A stretch of DNA of 64,000 nucleotides. It comes from Hyphomicrobiales bacterium (GTDB taxonomy: Bacteria > Pseudomonadota > Alphaproteobacteria > Rhizobiales > Rhizobiaceae). The notes under the pieces are model-generated. The model saw only the letters and a list, made by a program, of their open reading frames with translations. It was not told the DNA's origin and did no database searches. Both the position numbers and the translations under genes were made by a program. The stretch lies in NCBI GenBank assembly GCA_900467745.1, contig UBQW01000033.1, forward strand, positions 62,001-126,000, written 5' to 3'. Shown here piece by piece: positions 1 to 9,017 of the stretch (position 1 is the first letter of the stretch; each line of letters starts with the position of its first letter).

Positions 1-1397
1 AAGAAGATCGTCAGAGCAATCAGCGGGTAGAGGATCAGCTGCTCGCGCGGCGACAGGTCGAGGAGAGCCTTGAGCTTTTCCTTGTCCAGCGTGCCGAAGA
101 TCACCCGGCGATAGAGCCAGAGCGCGTAAGCGGCCGAGAGGATGACGCCGGTGGCGGCAAAGAGCGCAACCCAGCTGTTGACCCGGAAGACACCGATCAG
201 CGTCAGGAACTCGCCGATGAAGCCGGAGGTGCCGGGAAGACCGACGTTCGCCATGGTGAAGACCATCATCGCAACAGCATATTTCGGCATGTTGTTGACG
301 AGGCCGCCATAGGCCGCGATCTCGCGCGTGTGGGTGCGGTCATACACCACGCCGACGCACAGGAAGAGCGCGCCCGAGACGATACCGTGCGACAGCATCT
401 GGAAGATCGAGCCCTGCAGACCCTGCGCGTTGGCCGCGAAGATACCCATCGTCACGTAGCCCATGTGGGCAACCGAGGAGTAGGCGATCAGCTTCTTGAT
501 GTCTTCCTGCATCAGCGCCACCAGCGAGGTGTAGATGATGGCGATGACGGACATGGCGAAGACCATGGGCGCGAAGAAATCGGAGGCAACGGGGAACATG
601 CCGAGCGAGAAGCGGATGAGGCCGTAGCCACCGAGCTTCAGGAGCACGCCCGCCAGGATGACGGAACCAGCCGTCGGCGCCTGAACGTGCGCGTCGGGAA
701 GCCAGGTGTGAACCGGCCACATCGGCATCTTCACCGCGAAGGACGCGAAGAAGGCCAGCCATAGCCAAGTCTGCATGTGCGGCGGGAACTTGTAGGCGAG
801 CAGCGCCGAGATATCGGTCGTGCCGGCCTGCCAGTACATGGCCATGATGGCGAGCAGCATCAGCACGGAGCCGAGCAGCGTGTAGAGGAAGAACTTGTAG
901 CTGGCGTAGACGCGATCCTTGCCACCCCAGACGCCGATGATCAGGAACATCGGGATGAGGCCGGCTTCGAAGAACACGTAGAAGAGAACGATATCGAGCG
1001 ACACGAAGACGCCGACCATCATCACTTCCAGCATCAGGAAGGCGATCATGTATTCCTTCAGGCGCTTCTCCACCGAGAACCAGCTGGCGAGCACGCAGAA
1101 GGGCATGAGGAAGGTCGAGAGGATGACGAACAGCATGGAGATGCCGTCGACACCGAGATGGTAGCTGATGCTCGTGCCGAGCCAGCCGTGCTTCTCGATC
1201 ATCTGGAAGCCCGGGTTCGCATTGTCGAAACCGATCCAGATGAAGAGCGACAGGATGAAAGTCACAACCGTCGTCAACAGGGCAATGTTGAGGACGTTGC
1301 GGCGGCCGTTCGGGCCGTTCTCATTCATCAAAAGCAGGAGCACCACGCCGACGAACGGCAGGAAGGTGACCGTGGAAAGAATAGGCCAATCGGTCAT
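1..1397 (-). CDS. nuoM: NADH-quinone oxidoreductase subunit M (partial, C-terminus off the left edge)
   Basis: Proton-pumping antiporter-like membrane subunit of complex I in the inner membrane. About 465 codons are visible and no stop is reached at the edge; the family is about 500 residues, so only a short C-terminal piece is missing. Hydrophobic segments run throughout. The antiporter-family signatures FFEAGLIPMF, the stretch KMPMWPVHTWLPDAH and the following QAPTAGSVILAGVLLK are all readable, as is IKKLIAYSSVAHMG. The ATG overlaps the nuoL stop (TGATG), which implies translational coupling. nuoN would be expected just outside the window. Confidence 0.97.
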   Translation of the reverse strand, partial: MTDWPILSTVTFLPFVGVVLLLLMNENGPNGRRNVLNIALLTTVVTFILSLFIWIGFDNANPGFQMIEKHGWLGTSISYHLGVDGISMLFVILSTFLMPFCVLASWFSVEKRLKEYMIAFLMLEVMMVGVFVSLDIVLFYVFFEAGLIPMFLIIGVWGGKDRVYASYKFFLYTLLGSVLMLLAIMAMYWQAGTTDISALLAYKFPPHMQTWLWLAFFASFAVKMPMWPVHTWLPDAHVQAPTAGSVILAGVLLKLGGYGLIRFSLGMFPVASDFFAPMVFAMSVIAIIYTSLVALMQEDIKKLIAYSSVAHMGYVTMGIFAANAQGLQGSIFQMLSHGIVSGALFLCVGVVYDRTHTREIAAYGGLVNNMPKYAVAMMVFTMANVGLPGTSGFIGEFLTLIGVFRVNSWVALFAATGVILSAAYALWLYRRVIFGTLDKEKLKALLDLSPREQLILYPLIALTIF

Positions 1398-3391
1398 CAG
1401 AGGGCACTCCCGAGCATCATCCAGGTAACGAGCGCTGCAACGCCGATCAGCATGGCGAACGCGTAGTGATAGAGGTAACCGCTCTGCAGGCGCACGACGC
1501 GGTTGGTGACATCGACGACACGGGCGGCAATGCCGTTCGGGCCGTAGGTGTCGATGACGCCGACGTCACCCTTCTTCCACAGGAACCGGCCAAGGGCCTT
1601 TGCCGAACGGACGAAGAGGAAGTCGTAGAGCTCGTCGAAGTACCACTTGTTCAAGAGGAACTGGTAGAGCACCCGATGCTGGCGTGCGAGCACTGCCGGC
1701 GTCGATGGCGACTTGATGTACATGTACCAGGCGGTAACGAAACCGATCACCATGGCGATGAAGGGGCTGAGGGCTACGAGCGCCGGAACGTGGTGGAACT
1801 CGTGGACCAGCTCGTTGTGCTCCGAGGTGAAGAGCGCGCCCTTCCAGAACTCGGCATATTCCTCGCCGTAGAAGTGCCCTTCGAAGAACCAGCCCGCGAA
1901 GACCGCGCCGATCGCCAACAGATAGAGCGGGATCAGCATGACCTGCGGCGATTCGTGCACGTGGTGCATGACCTCGTGCGACGCGCGCGGCTTGTTGAAG
2001 AAGGTGAGGAACATCAGGCGCCAGGAATAGAAGCTCGTGAACAGAGCCGCGATAACCAGCATGGCGAAGGCGAAGCCAGCGACCGGCGAATGCGATGCAT
2101 AGGTTGCCTCGATGATCACGTCCTTCGAGAAGAAGCCGGCGAAGCCGAACGGCGTGAACGGAATGCCGACGCCGGTGATGGCGAGCGTGCCGATCAGCAT
2201 CATCAGGAACGTGACCTTGATGTGCGGACGCAGGCCACCCATGTTTCTCATGTCTTGCTCACCATCAACGGCATGGATGACCGAGCCGGCGCAAAGGAAG
2301 AGCAGTGCCTTGAAGAAAGCGTGCGTGAACAGGTGGAAGATGGCCGCGCCATAGGCGCCAACACCGAGAGCGACGAACATGTAGCCGAGCTGCGAGCAGG
2401 TCGAGTAGGCGATGACGCGCTTGATGTCATTCTGCACGAGGCCGACGGTCGCCGCGAAGAAGGCGGTGATCGCACCGATGATGGTGACGACGGTCAGCGC
2501 ATCCGGAGACAGCTCGAACAGCGGCGACATGCGGGCGACGAGGAACACGCCGGCGGTAACCATGGTCGCGGCATGAATGAGCGCCGACACAGGCGTCGGG
2601 CCTTCCATGGCGTCAGGCAGCCAGGTGTGCAGCAGGAACTGCGCCGACTTACCCATCGCGCCCATGAACAGCAGCAGGCAGGCGCCGGTCAGCGCGTGAG
2701 CCTTGTCGAGGTGCATGCCGAAGAGGTTCAGAACCACTTCGCCGCCCTCGCCGCCTTCATGCGCGAAGCTCGCGGCATTGGCGAAGATGGTGTCGAAGTT
2801 GATGGCGCCGAAGAGAACGAAAACGCTCGAGATGCCGAGAATGAAGCCGAAGTCGCCAACGCGGTTGACGATGAAGGCCTTCATGGCGGCGGCGTTCGCC
2901 GACGGCTTTTTGAACCAGAAGCCGATGAGCAGGTAGGACGCCAGACCCACGCCTTCCCAGCCGAAGAACATCTGGGCAAGGTTGTCCGACGTGATCAGCA
3001 TCAACATCGCGAAGGTGAAGAGCGACAGATAGGCGAAGAAGCGCGGGCGATGCGGGTCATGGTGCATGTACCCGATCGAATAGAGATGGACGAGCGTCGA
3101 AACCGAGTTGACGACGATCAGCATGACCGAGGTCAGCGTGTCGATGCGCAGCGACCAGGAGACGTCGATGCCGCCGGACTGGATCCAGCGCAGGACTTCA
3201 ACCTTGATCGGGCCGCCTTCGACATGGCCCATGCCGACGGTGATGAAGACGTACCACGACAGGACCGCCGTGATGATCATCAGACCCGTGGTGACGAATT
3301 CCGACGCCTTGGCGCCGATCGCGCGGCCGAAAAGGCCGGCTATGATCGCGCCGATCAGAGGAAGAAAGACGATAGCCTTATATAAAAACAT
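1397..3391 (-). CDS. nuoL: NADH-quinone oxidoreductase subunit L
   Basis: Largest antiporter-like membrane subunit of complex I, at the distal end of the proton-pumping arm. At 664 residues it has full family length. Readable signatures include FFGWEGVGLASYLLIGFW (carrying the conserved glutamate), the HTWLPDAMEGPTPVSALIHAATM block, and DIKRVIAYSTCSQLGYM. The C-terminal third contains the region that becomes the long lateral amphipathic helix. The gene starts 7 nt after nuoK and overlaps nuoM by one nucleotide, so it sits in a tight operon. Confidence 0.98.
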   Translation of the reverse strand: MFLYKAIVFLPLIGAIIAGLFGRAIGAKASEFVTTGLMIITAVLSWYVFITVGMGHVEGGPIKVEVLRWIQSGGIDVSWSLRIDTLTSVMLIVVNSVSTLVHLYSIGYMHHDPHRPRFFAYLSLFTFAMLMLITSDNLAQMFFGWEGVGLASYLLIGFWFKKPSANAAAMKAFIVNRVGDFGFILGISSVFVLFGAINFDTIFANAASFAHEGGEGGEVVLNLFGMHLDKAHALTGACLLLFMGAMGKSAQFLLHTWLPDAMEGPTPVSALIHAATMVTAGVFLVARMSPLFELSPDALTVVTIIGAITAFFAATVGLVQNDIKRVIAYSTCSQLGYMFVALGVGAYGAAIFHLFTHAFFKALLFLCAGSVIHAVDGEQDMRNMGGLRPHIKVTFLMMLIGTLAITGVGIPFTPFGFAGFFSKDVIIEATYASHSPVAGFAFAMLVIAALFTSFYSWRLMFLTFFNKPRASHEVMHHVHESPQVMLIPLYLLAIGAVFAGWFFEGHFYGEEYAEFWKGALFTSEHNELVHEFHHVPALVALSPFIAMVIGFVTAWYMYIKSPSTPAVLARQHRVLYQFLLNKWYFDELYDFLFVRSAKALGRFLWKKGDVGVIDTYGPNGIAARVVDVTNRVVRLQSGYLYHYAFAMLIGVAALVTWMMLGSAL

Positions 3392-3398
3392 AGCCTTA

Positions 3399-3707
3399 TC
3401 AGCCCTTCATCATATTGACGTCTTCCACGGCGATGGAGCCGCGGTTGCGGTAGAAGACGACGAGAATTGCGAGACCGATGGCCGCTTCAGCAGCAGCGAC
3501 GGTCAGAATGAACAATGCAAAGACCTGGCCGACGATGTCGTTCAGGAACGACGAGAAGGCGACCATGTTGATGTTGACGGCGAGCAGAATGAGCTCGATC
3601 GACATCAGGATGACGATGATGTTCTTCCGGTTGAGGAAGATGCCGAAGACGCCGAGCGTGAAGAGGATGGCGCTGACCGTCAGGTAATGGGAAAGTCCGA
3701 TGACCAT
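3399..3707 (-). CDS. nuoK: NADH-quinone oxidoreductase subunit K
   Basis: Small three-helix membrane subunit of complex I (102 residues, normal length). Two membrane-embedded glutamates typical of the family are visible at E38 (in LMSIELIL) and E74 (in VAAAEAAIGL); in the family both are needed for proton translocation. The ATG lies 29 nt after the nuoJ stop, and nuoL follows after 7 nt. Confidence 0.98.
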   Translation of the reverse strand: MVIGLSHYLTVSAILFTLGVFGIFLNRKNIIVILMSIELILLAVNINMVAFSSFLNDIVGQVFALFILTVAAAEAAIGLAILVVFYRNRGSIAVEDVNMMKG

Positions 3708-3736
3708 TGTGTTGTTTCCTTAAGCTCGCGCCTGCC

Positions 3737-4351
3737 TCAAAGCCCCTGCCCCGGCTTCACCGAGATCACCTCGACGGCGGTCTTCGGGTTGCGGGCAACC
3801 TGGTTTGCGATGTTCTGACGCTTGACCGTCGTGCGATGCTTGAGCGTGAGCACGATTGCCCCGATCATCGCGACCAGCAGGACGAGAGCCGCGATTTCGA
3901 AGAAGTAGACGTAATTCGTATAGAGCACGTCGCCGAGGGCGGCGGTGTTGGTGCGTTCGGTGATCGCGGGGATCGGCATGGCGACCGTCTTGGCGATCTC
4001 CGGCGAGATCACGCTGCCGCCGACCACGACGATCAGCTCTGCCGCGAGGATCACCCCGATCAGCGCACCGATCGGCGCATATTCCAAAACGCCCGCGCGC
4101 AGCTCCGTGAAGTCGATGTCGAGCATCATGACCACGAAGAGGAAGAGAACCGCCACGGCGCCGACATAAACGACGAGCAGGATCATCGCGAGGAATTCAG
4201 CCCCGAGCAGCAGGAAGAGACCGGCCGCGTTGAAGAAAACCAGGATCAGGAACAGAACCGAGTGAACCGGGTTCTTCGACCAGATGACCATGAACGCCGA
4301 CGCTATCGCGATAAAGGCGAAAATATAGAAAAATAGAGCCTGCAGACCCAT
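3737..4351 (-). CDS. nuoJ: NADH-quinone oxidoreductase subunit J
   Basis: Five-helix membrane subunit of complex I. The start chosen at 4351 gives MGLQALFFYIFAF and 204 residues, and is preceded by an AGAAGG Shine-Dalgarno site. The open frame continues upstream to 4462, but the extra residues are non-hydrophobic and unlike the family. The motif NPVHSVLFLILVFFNAAGLF is family-typical and is followed by VVYVGAVAVLFLFVVMMLD. A 136-nt gap separates it from nuoI, unusually long for this operon. Confidence 0.96.
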   Translation of the reverse strand: MGLQALFFYIFAFIAIASAFMVIWSKNPVHSVLFLILVFFNAAGLFLLLGAEFLAMILLVVYVGAVAVLFLFVVMMLDIDFTELRAGVLEYAPIGALIGVILAAELIVVVGGSVISPEIAKTVAMPIPAITERTNTAALGDVLYTNYVYFFEIAALVLLVAMIGAIVLTLKHRTTVKRQNIANQVARNPKTAVEVISVKPGQGL

Positions 4352-4487
4352 GTTCGTGCCTTCTTCATCTTCCCACGGGCTGCCGGGTACTCCCCCCGCC
4401 CGATGAAGCTTCGCATTGGTTGCCGCGAAGCTCTGGTGCATGTTGACTGGGCGACGCTTCAAGCACCGCCCGGCATTTCAATTTCAA

Positions 4488-4979
4488 TCAACGGTACGGA
4501 GCGTCGAGTGCGAGGTTGCGAGCGATTTCACGCTCCCAGCGGTCGCCGTTCTCGAGGAGCTTCTGCTTGTCGAAATAGAGCTCTTCGCGCGTTTCCGTCG
4601 CAAATTCGAAATTCGGGCCCTCGACGATCGCATCGACGGGGCAAGCCTCCTGGCAGAAGCCGCAATAGATGCACTTCACCATGTCGATATCGTAACGGAC
4701 CGTGCGGCGGGTGCCATCGTTGCGGCGCGGGCCGGCTTCGATGGTGATCGCCTGAGCAGGACAGATAGCCTCACACAGCTTGCAGGCGATGCAACGCTCT
4801 TCGCCGTTGGGATAACGACGGAGCGCATGTTCGCCACGGAAGCGCGGGCTGACCGGTCCCTTTTCGAACGGATAGTTCACCGTTGCCTTCTGCTTGAAAA
4901 TGTAACGGAACGTCAGCCAGAAAGCGCTGATGAATTCCTTCAGGAACAACGAGCTGACAGCGTTGGACAAGCCTGCCAT
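4488..4979 (-). CDS. nuoI: NADH-quinone oxidoreductase subunit I
   Basis: Ferredoxin-like subunit carrying clusters N6a and N6b between the peripheral arm and the quinone site. Two 4Fe-4S motifs are clear: CIACKLCEAICP and CIYCGFCQEACP. The ATG at 4979 (MAGLSNAVS) is set by a GGAGG site 6 nt upstream; an in-frame TTG two codons earlier sits directly against that site and is less likely. Length is 163 residues, normal for the family. Confidence 0.97.
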   Translation of the reverse strand: MAGLSNAVSSLFLKEFISAFWLTFRYIFKQKATVNYPFEKGPVSPRFRGEHALRRYPNGEERCIACKLCEAICPAQAITIEAGPRRNDGTRRTVRYDIDMVKCIYCGFCQEACPVDAIVEGPNFEFATETREELYFDKQKLLENGDRWEREIARNLALDAPYR

Positions 4980-5019
4980 CTTCAACCTCCAATATTGCTG
5001 GAAACCAGGGCCGGCATGA

Positions 5020-6063
5020 TCATGCCCCTGCCGTCAGCTTCAGCACGAATGCAACAATGATGACCATGGCGAGCGACAGCGGAAGGAAGACCTTCCAGCC
5101 GAGGCGCATCAGCTGGTCGTAGCGGTAGCGCGGCACGAATGCCTTGACCATCGCGAACATGAAGAACACCAGGCACGACTTCAGCATGAACCAGATGATG
5201 CCGGGAACCCAGTTGAGGAACCAGACGTCGACCGGCGGCAGCCAGCCTCCGAGGAACAGGATCGTCGTCAGCGAGCACATCAGGACGATGGCCGCGTATT
5301 CGCCGAGCATGAACATCATGTAGAGGGCCGAACCATACTCGACCATGAAGCCGGCGACGAGTTCGGATTCAGCTTCCGGAAGGTCGAAGGGCGGACGGTT
5401 GGTTTCAGCCAGTGCCGAGATGAAGAAGATGATGAACATCGGGAACAGGGCGAGCCAATGCCAGTCCAGGAAGGACGATGGCATGCCGAGACGCGTACCG
5501 ATGCCGCTCTGCTGCGCGTGAACGATATCCGTGAGGTTCAGCGAACCCACGCAAAGCAGGACCGTGACGATGACGAAGCCGATCGAGACTTCGTAGGACA
5601 CCATCTGTGCCGCCGAACGCAGCGCGCCGAGGAACGGGTACTTCGAGTTCGAAGCCCAGCCGCCCATGATGACGCCGTACACTTCAAGCGAGGAGATCGC
5701 AAAGATGTAGAGAATGCCGACATTGATGTTGGCGATAACCCAGCCATCCGCGAAGGGAACCACGGCCCAGGTCGACAGCGCCAGAAGCACGGTGACCAGC
5801 GGGGCCAGAAGGAAGACCGCCTTGTCGGCGCCGGCCGGAATGATCGGCTCCTTGAAGACGAACTTCAAAAGGTCGGCGAAGGACTGGAAAAGGCCGAAAG
5901 GACCCACCACATTCGGTCCGCGACGCAGCTGTACGGCCGCCCAGATCTTGCGGTCAGCCAACAGGATGTAGGCGATGAAGACGAGCAAGCAGACGAGGAC
6001 GAGAAGCGACTGACCGACCATGAGGAGGCCTGGCCAGACATATGTTGAAAGAAACGATTCCAT
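5020..6063 (-). CDS. nuoH: NADH-quinone oxidoreductase subunit H
   Basis: Membrane subunit that forms much of the quinone-binding chamber of complex I and connects the hydrophilic and membrane arms. At 347 residues with about eight hydrophobic helices it has normal length. Family motifs readable include LRRGPNVVGPFGLFQ, GGWASNSKYPFLGALRSAAQ and ETNRPPFDLPEAESELVAG, the latter acidic loop lying by the quinone site. It lies 40 nt upstream of nuoI and 12 nt after nuoG. Confidence 0.98.
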   Translation of the reverse strand: MESFLSTYVWPGLLMVGQSLLVLVCLLVFIAYILLADRKIWAAVQLRRGPNVVGPFGLFQSFADLLKFVFKEPIIPAGADKAVFLLAPLVTVLLALSTWAVVPFADGWVIANINVGILYIFAISSLEVYGVIMGGWASNSKYPFLGALRSAAQMVSYEVSIGFVIVTVLLCVGSLNLTDIVHAQQSGIGTRLGMPSSFLDWHWLALFPMFIIFFISALAETNRPPFDLPEAESELVAGFMVEYGSALYMMFMLGEYAAIVLMCSLTTILFLGGWLPPVDVWFLNWVPGIIWFMLKSCLVFFMFAMVKAFVPRYRYDQLMRLGWKVFLPLSLAMVIIVAFVLKLTAGA

Positions 6064-6075
6064 AGTCCCCTGCCC

Positions 6076-8157
6076 TTACTCTGCCGCGACTTTGAAGTTG
6101 TTGCGGGCCAATGCCGAGCACTCAGCCATGACAGCCGATGCGCGCGCGATTGGGTTCGTCAAATAGAAGTCTTTCACTGGCGATGCGAAGCCGGCCTTGT
6201 TCATCTTGCCGGCTTTCTTGGCGACGGCAGCAATCTTGGCGCTGTCGCTTTCGGCAATCTCGTCGGCGGCCGCGAAGTGCGGGAACGCCTGGTAAAGCTT
6301 GGCGCGCAGCTGGCTCAGCGAGTCGAACGGCAGCTTCTTGCCGAGCACGTCGGAGAGCGCGCGGATGATCGCCCAGTCCTCGCGGGCATCGCCCGGTGCG
6401 AAGCCTGCGCGGTTGCCGATCTGAACGCGGCCCTCGGTGTTGACCCAGGTGCCCGACTTTTCCGTGTAGGCTGCGGCCGGCAGGATGACGTCTGCGTTCT
6501 GTGCGCCCTGGTCGCCGTGCGAACCAATGTAGACGGTGAACTTCGCCTTCTTGGCTTCGAAGTTCATTTCGTCGGCGCCGAGCAGGAAGAGAACGTCCAT
6601 CGAGGTCAGCATCTCAGCGGCATTGACGCCCTTGGCGCCCGGCACGAAGCCGAGATCGAGACCACCGACGCGGGCAGCAGCCGTGTGCAGGACGGCAAAA
6701 CCGTTCCAGCCATCAATGACAGCACCGACAGTGCCTGCGAGCTTGGCGGCACTTGCGAGAACGCCTGCGCCATCAGCGCGCGAGAGAGCGCCCTGGCCGA
6801 TGATGATGAGCGGCTTCTTGGCGTCGGTCAGAACCTTGGCGAAGCTGTGCGTGCCGTCGACCAGATCCTTCAGCGTATCCGGGCCGGAGCCGAGATATTC
6901 GTAGTCGTAGCGCAGTTCGCCGGCTTCGCCGATCACACCGATCGGGAAGTTGCCACGGCGCCAGCGCTTGCGGATGCGAGCGTTGAGCACAGCTGCCTCG
7001 AAGCGCGGGTTGGCGCCGATAATGAGCAGCGCGTCGGCCTGTTCGATGCCTTCGATCGTCGGGTTGAAGAGGTAGCTTGCGCGACCGAGCGACGGATCAA
7101 GTGCCGTCCCATCCTGGCGACAGTCGAGGTTCTCGGAACCGAGCGACTTTACCAGTTCAGACAAAGCGTACATTTCCTCTACGGAAGCGATGTCGCCGGC
7201 GATCGCGCCGATCTTGTCGCCGGACGTCGAGGCGACAGCCGACTTGATCGCTGCGAACGCATCCGGCCAGCTTGCGACCTGCAGGCGGCCGTCCTTGCGA
7301 ACGTAAGGCTTGTCGAGGCGCTGCGTCTTCAGGCCGTCCCAGATGAAGCGGCTCTTGTCGGAGATCCACTCTTCGTTGATCTGGTCGTTGACGCGCGGCA
7401 TGACGCGCATGACTTCGCGGCCACGGGTGTCGACGCGGATCGCCGAGCCGAGCGCGTCCATGACGTCGATCGTTTCGGTCTTGTTCAGTTCCCACGGACG
7501 GGCCGTGAAGGCGAAGGGCTTGGAGGTCAGCGCGCCGACCGGGCAAAGGTCAACGACGTTGCCCTGCAGCTCGGAGGTCATCGCCTGCTCGAGATAAGTC
7601 GTGATCTCGGCGTCTTCGCCACGACCGATCAGGCCAAGCTCGGCAATGCCGGCGACCTCTGTGGTGAAGCGGACGCAGCGCGTGCAATGAATGCAGCGGT
7701 TCATGACCGTCTTGACGAGCGGTCCGATGTACTTGTCTTCGACGGCGCGCTTGTCTTCCTGATAGCGCGAGCCGGCGATACCGAAGGCCATGGCCTGGTC
7801 CTGCAGGTCGCATTCGCCACCCTGGTCGCAGATCGGGCAATCCAGCGGATGGTTGATCAGCAGGAATTCCATCACGCCTTCGCGGGCCTTCTTGACCATC
7901 GGCGTGTTGGTGAAGACCTCAGGCAGTTCGCCATTCGGGCCGCCGCGGATATCGCGCACGCCCATGGCGCAAGATGCCTGCGGCTTCGGCGGGCCACCCT
8001 TGACCTCGACGAGGCACATGCGGCAGTTGCCGGCAACCGAAAGGCGTTCGTGGAAGCAGAAGCGCGGAACTTCAGCACCGGCTTCCTCACACGCCTGAAT
8101 GAGGGTGTAATGATCCGGGACCTCGATCTCGTTACCGTCAATCTTCAGTTTTGCCAT
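6076..8157 (-). CDS. nuoG: NADH-quinone oxidoreductase subunit G
   Basis: Large iron-sulfur subunit of the peripheral arm. The N-terminal 2Fe-2S domain shows a cysteine in PRFCFHE, then CRMC and a downstream cysteine. It is followed by HPLDCPICDQGGECDLQD and the 4Fe-4S motif CIHCTRC. The C-terminal two thirds is the molybdopterin-oxidoreductase-like fold that has lost its cofactor in this family. I chose ATG at 8157 (MAKLKIDG), giving 693 residues; a GTG two codons upstream at 8163 with AGGA in front is an alternative. A 226-nt gap follows the upstream gene. Confidence 0.97.
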   Translation of the reverse strand: MAKLKIDGNEIEVPDHYTLIQACEEAGAEVPRFCFHERLSVAGNCRMCLVEVKGGPPKPQASCAMGVRDIRGGPNGELPEVFTNTPMVKKAREGVMEFLLINHPLDCPICDQGGECDLQDQAMAFGIAGSRYQEDKRAVEDKYIGPLVKTVMNRCIHCTRCVRFTTEVAGIAELGLIGRGEDAEITTYLEQAMTSELQGNVVDLCPVGALTSKPFAFTARPWELNKTETIDVMDALGSAIRVDTRGREVMRVMPRVNDQINEEWISDKSRFIWDGLKTQRLDKPYVRKDGRLQVASWPDAFAAIKSAVASTSGDKIGAIAGDIASVEEMYALSELVKSLGSENLDCRQDGTALDPSLGRASYLFNPTIEGIEQADALLIIGANPRFEAAVLNARIRKRWRRGNFPIGVIGEAGELRYDYEYLGSGPDTLKDLVDGTHSFAKVLTDAKKPLIIIGQGALSRADGAGVLASAAKLAGTVGAVIDGWNGFAVLHTAAARVGGLDLGFVPGAKGVNAAEMLTSMDVLFLLGADEMNFEAKKAKFTVYIGSHGDQGAQNADVILPAAAYTEKSGTWVNTEGRVQIGNRAGFAPGDAREDWAIIRALSDVLGKKLPFDSLSQLRAKLYQAFPHFAAADEIAESDSAKIAAVAKKAGKMNKAGFASPVKDFYLTNPIARASAVMAECSALARNNFKVAAE

Positions 8158-8383
8158 CGTCACTCAGTCCTGTTTCCCGTTCACCGGAAGCCGGTAAACA
8201 AACCTATTCTGCAACGTTTCCACTGCCAGGCCGGATTTTTATCCCGCTGACACTGGTGTCGTCCAAATTTTCGTCTCCGCCCCCCGAGGCCCGGGAACCG
8301 GCCTGCGACGTCGCGGCATTGGGACCCTCCCCGCGCCGCTCAGTCTCTTATCTCCTCCGATCGCGATCCGCGACCTGATATCA

Positions 8384-9013
8384 TCACGTCCGCTTCCGGC
8401 CCTTTGCCGTCAGCGCCTTGGCCTGCGCCACCCAGCCATCGCGGGCGATGCGGCCGTCGAAGCCAAGCTCCGCGTCCAAGCGGGCCACATCTGCATCCGA
8501 CCAGCCAGCGATCTCGCTGAGTGTACGAACACCCTTGGCGTTCAGCACCTGCTCAAGCTTCGGGCCGACGCCGGAGATCTGCTTCAGATCATCGGCTTTC
8601 TTGCCTCGCGCCGGCTTAGCGGCTGCAGTCTTCGCCACCGGCTCGGCCTTGTCGGCAACCGCGGCCAGCTTGACGCGGGCCGCCGTCTTCTTCGGTGCGG
8701 CCGGGCGAATGTTTTCCGGCTTCACGTCGATCTCGGGCTTCGGCTCTTCCGGCGGCGTCTCGTCGAGAACAGCCGCCAGCTTGTTCGATGCTTCCATCGC
8801 GCCCTGGAGAGCGCCGAAGAAGGCGCCGGCCATCTGCGTGGAGAAGCCGAAACCGATTGCGGTCGCGGCGGCCATGGCGGCTGCCGGATTGACCATCATC
8901 GGCGCGATCGGCAAGGCGCGGGCATTTTCCAGCATCTCGGCGGCAAGACGGCCGAAGTCGGCCGAGAAATCGGCGACCCCTTCCTTGTTCTTGCTGTCGG
9001 ATGCGTTTGCCAT
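8384..9013 (-). CDS. Complex I operon protein with C-terminal helix-hairpin-helix-like domain
   Basis: A 209-residue protein encoded 4 nt downstream of nuoF, so clearly part of the nuo transcript, but not a canonical complex I subunit. Residues 1-80 are Ala/Met-rich and predicted helical, including an uncharged stretch near 40-75. Residues 85-140 are a low-complexity Pro/Ala/Lys linker. Residues 141-202 form a compact module beginning DDLKQISGVGPKLEQVL and ending DGWVAQAKAL, with the GVG turn of helix-hairpin-helix folds. The same module ends NuoE two genes upstream, at roughly half identical positions. The function is unknown; it could be an assembly or accessory factor, or a nucleic-acid-binding protein. 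Confidence 0.85.
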   Translation of the reverse strand: MANASDSKNKEGVADFSADFGRLAAEMLENARALPIAPMMVNPAAAMAAATAIGFGFSTQMAGAFFGALQGAMEASNKLAAVLDETPPEEPKPEIDVKPENIRPAAPKKTAARVKLAAVADKAEPVAKTAAAKPARGKKADDLKQISGVGPKLEQVLNAKGVRTLSEIAGWSDADVARLDAELGFDGRIARDGWVAQAKALTAKGRKRT

Positions 9014-9017
9014 CGTC

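Noticed and set aside
1466..3385. Long plus-strand open frame opposite nuoL (about 639 codons)
   Set aside because: It is antisense to a clear complex I gene; the predicted protein is rich in Asp, Glu, His and Arg, the usual shadow of a hydrophobic G+C-rich gene, and has no ribosome site.
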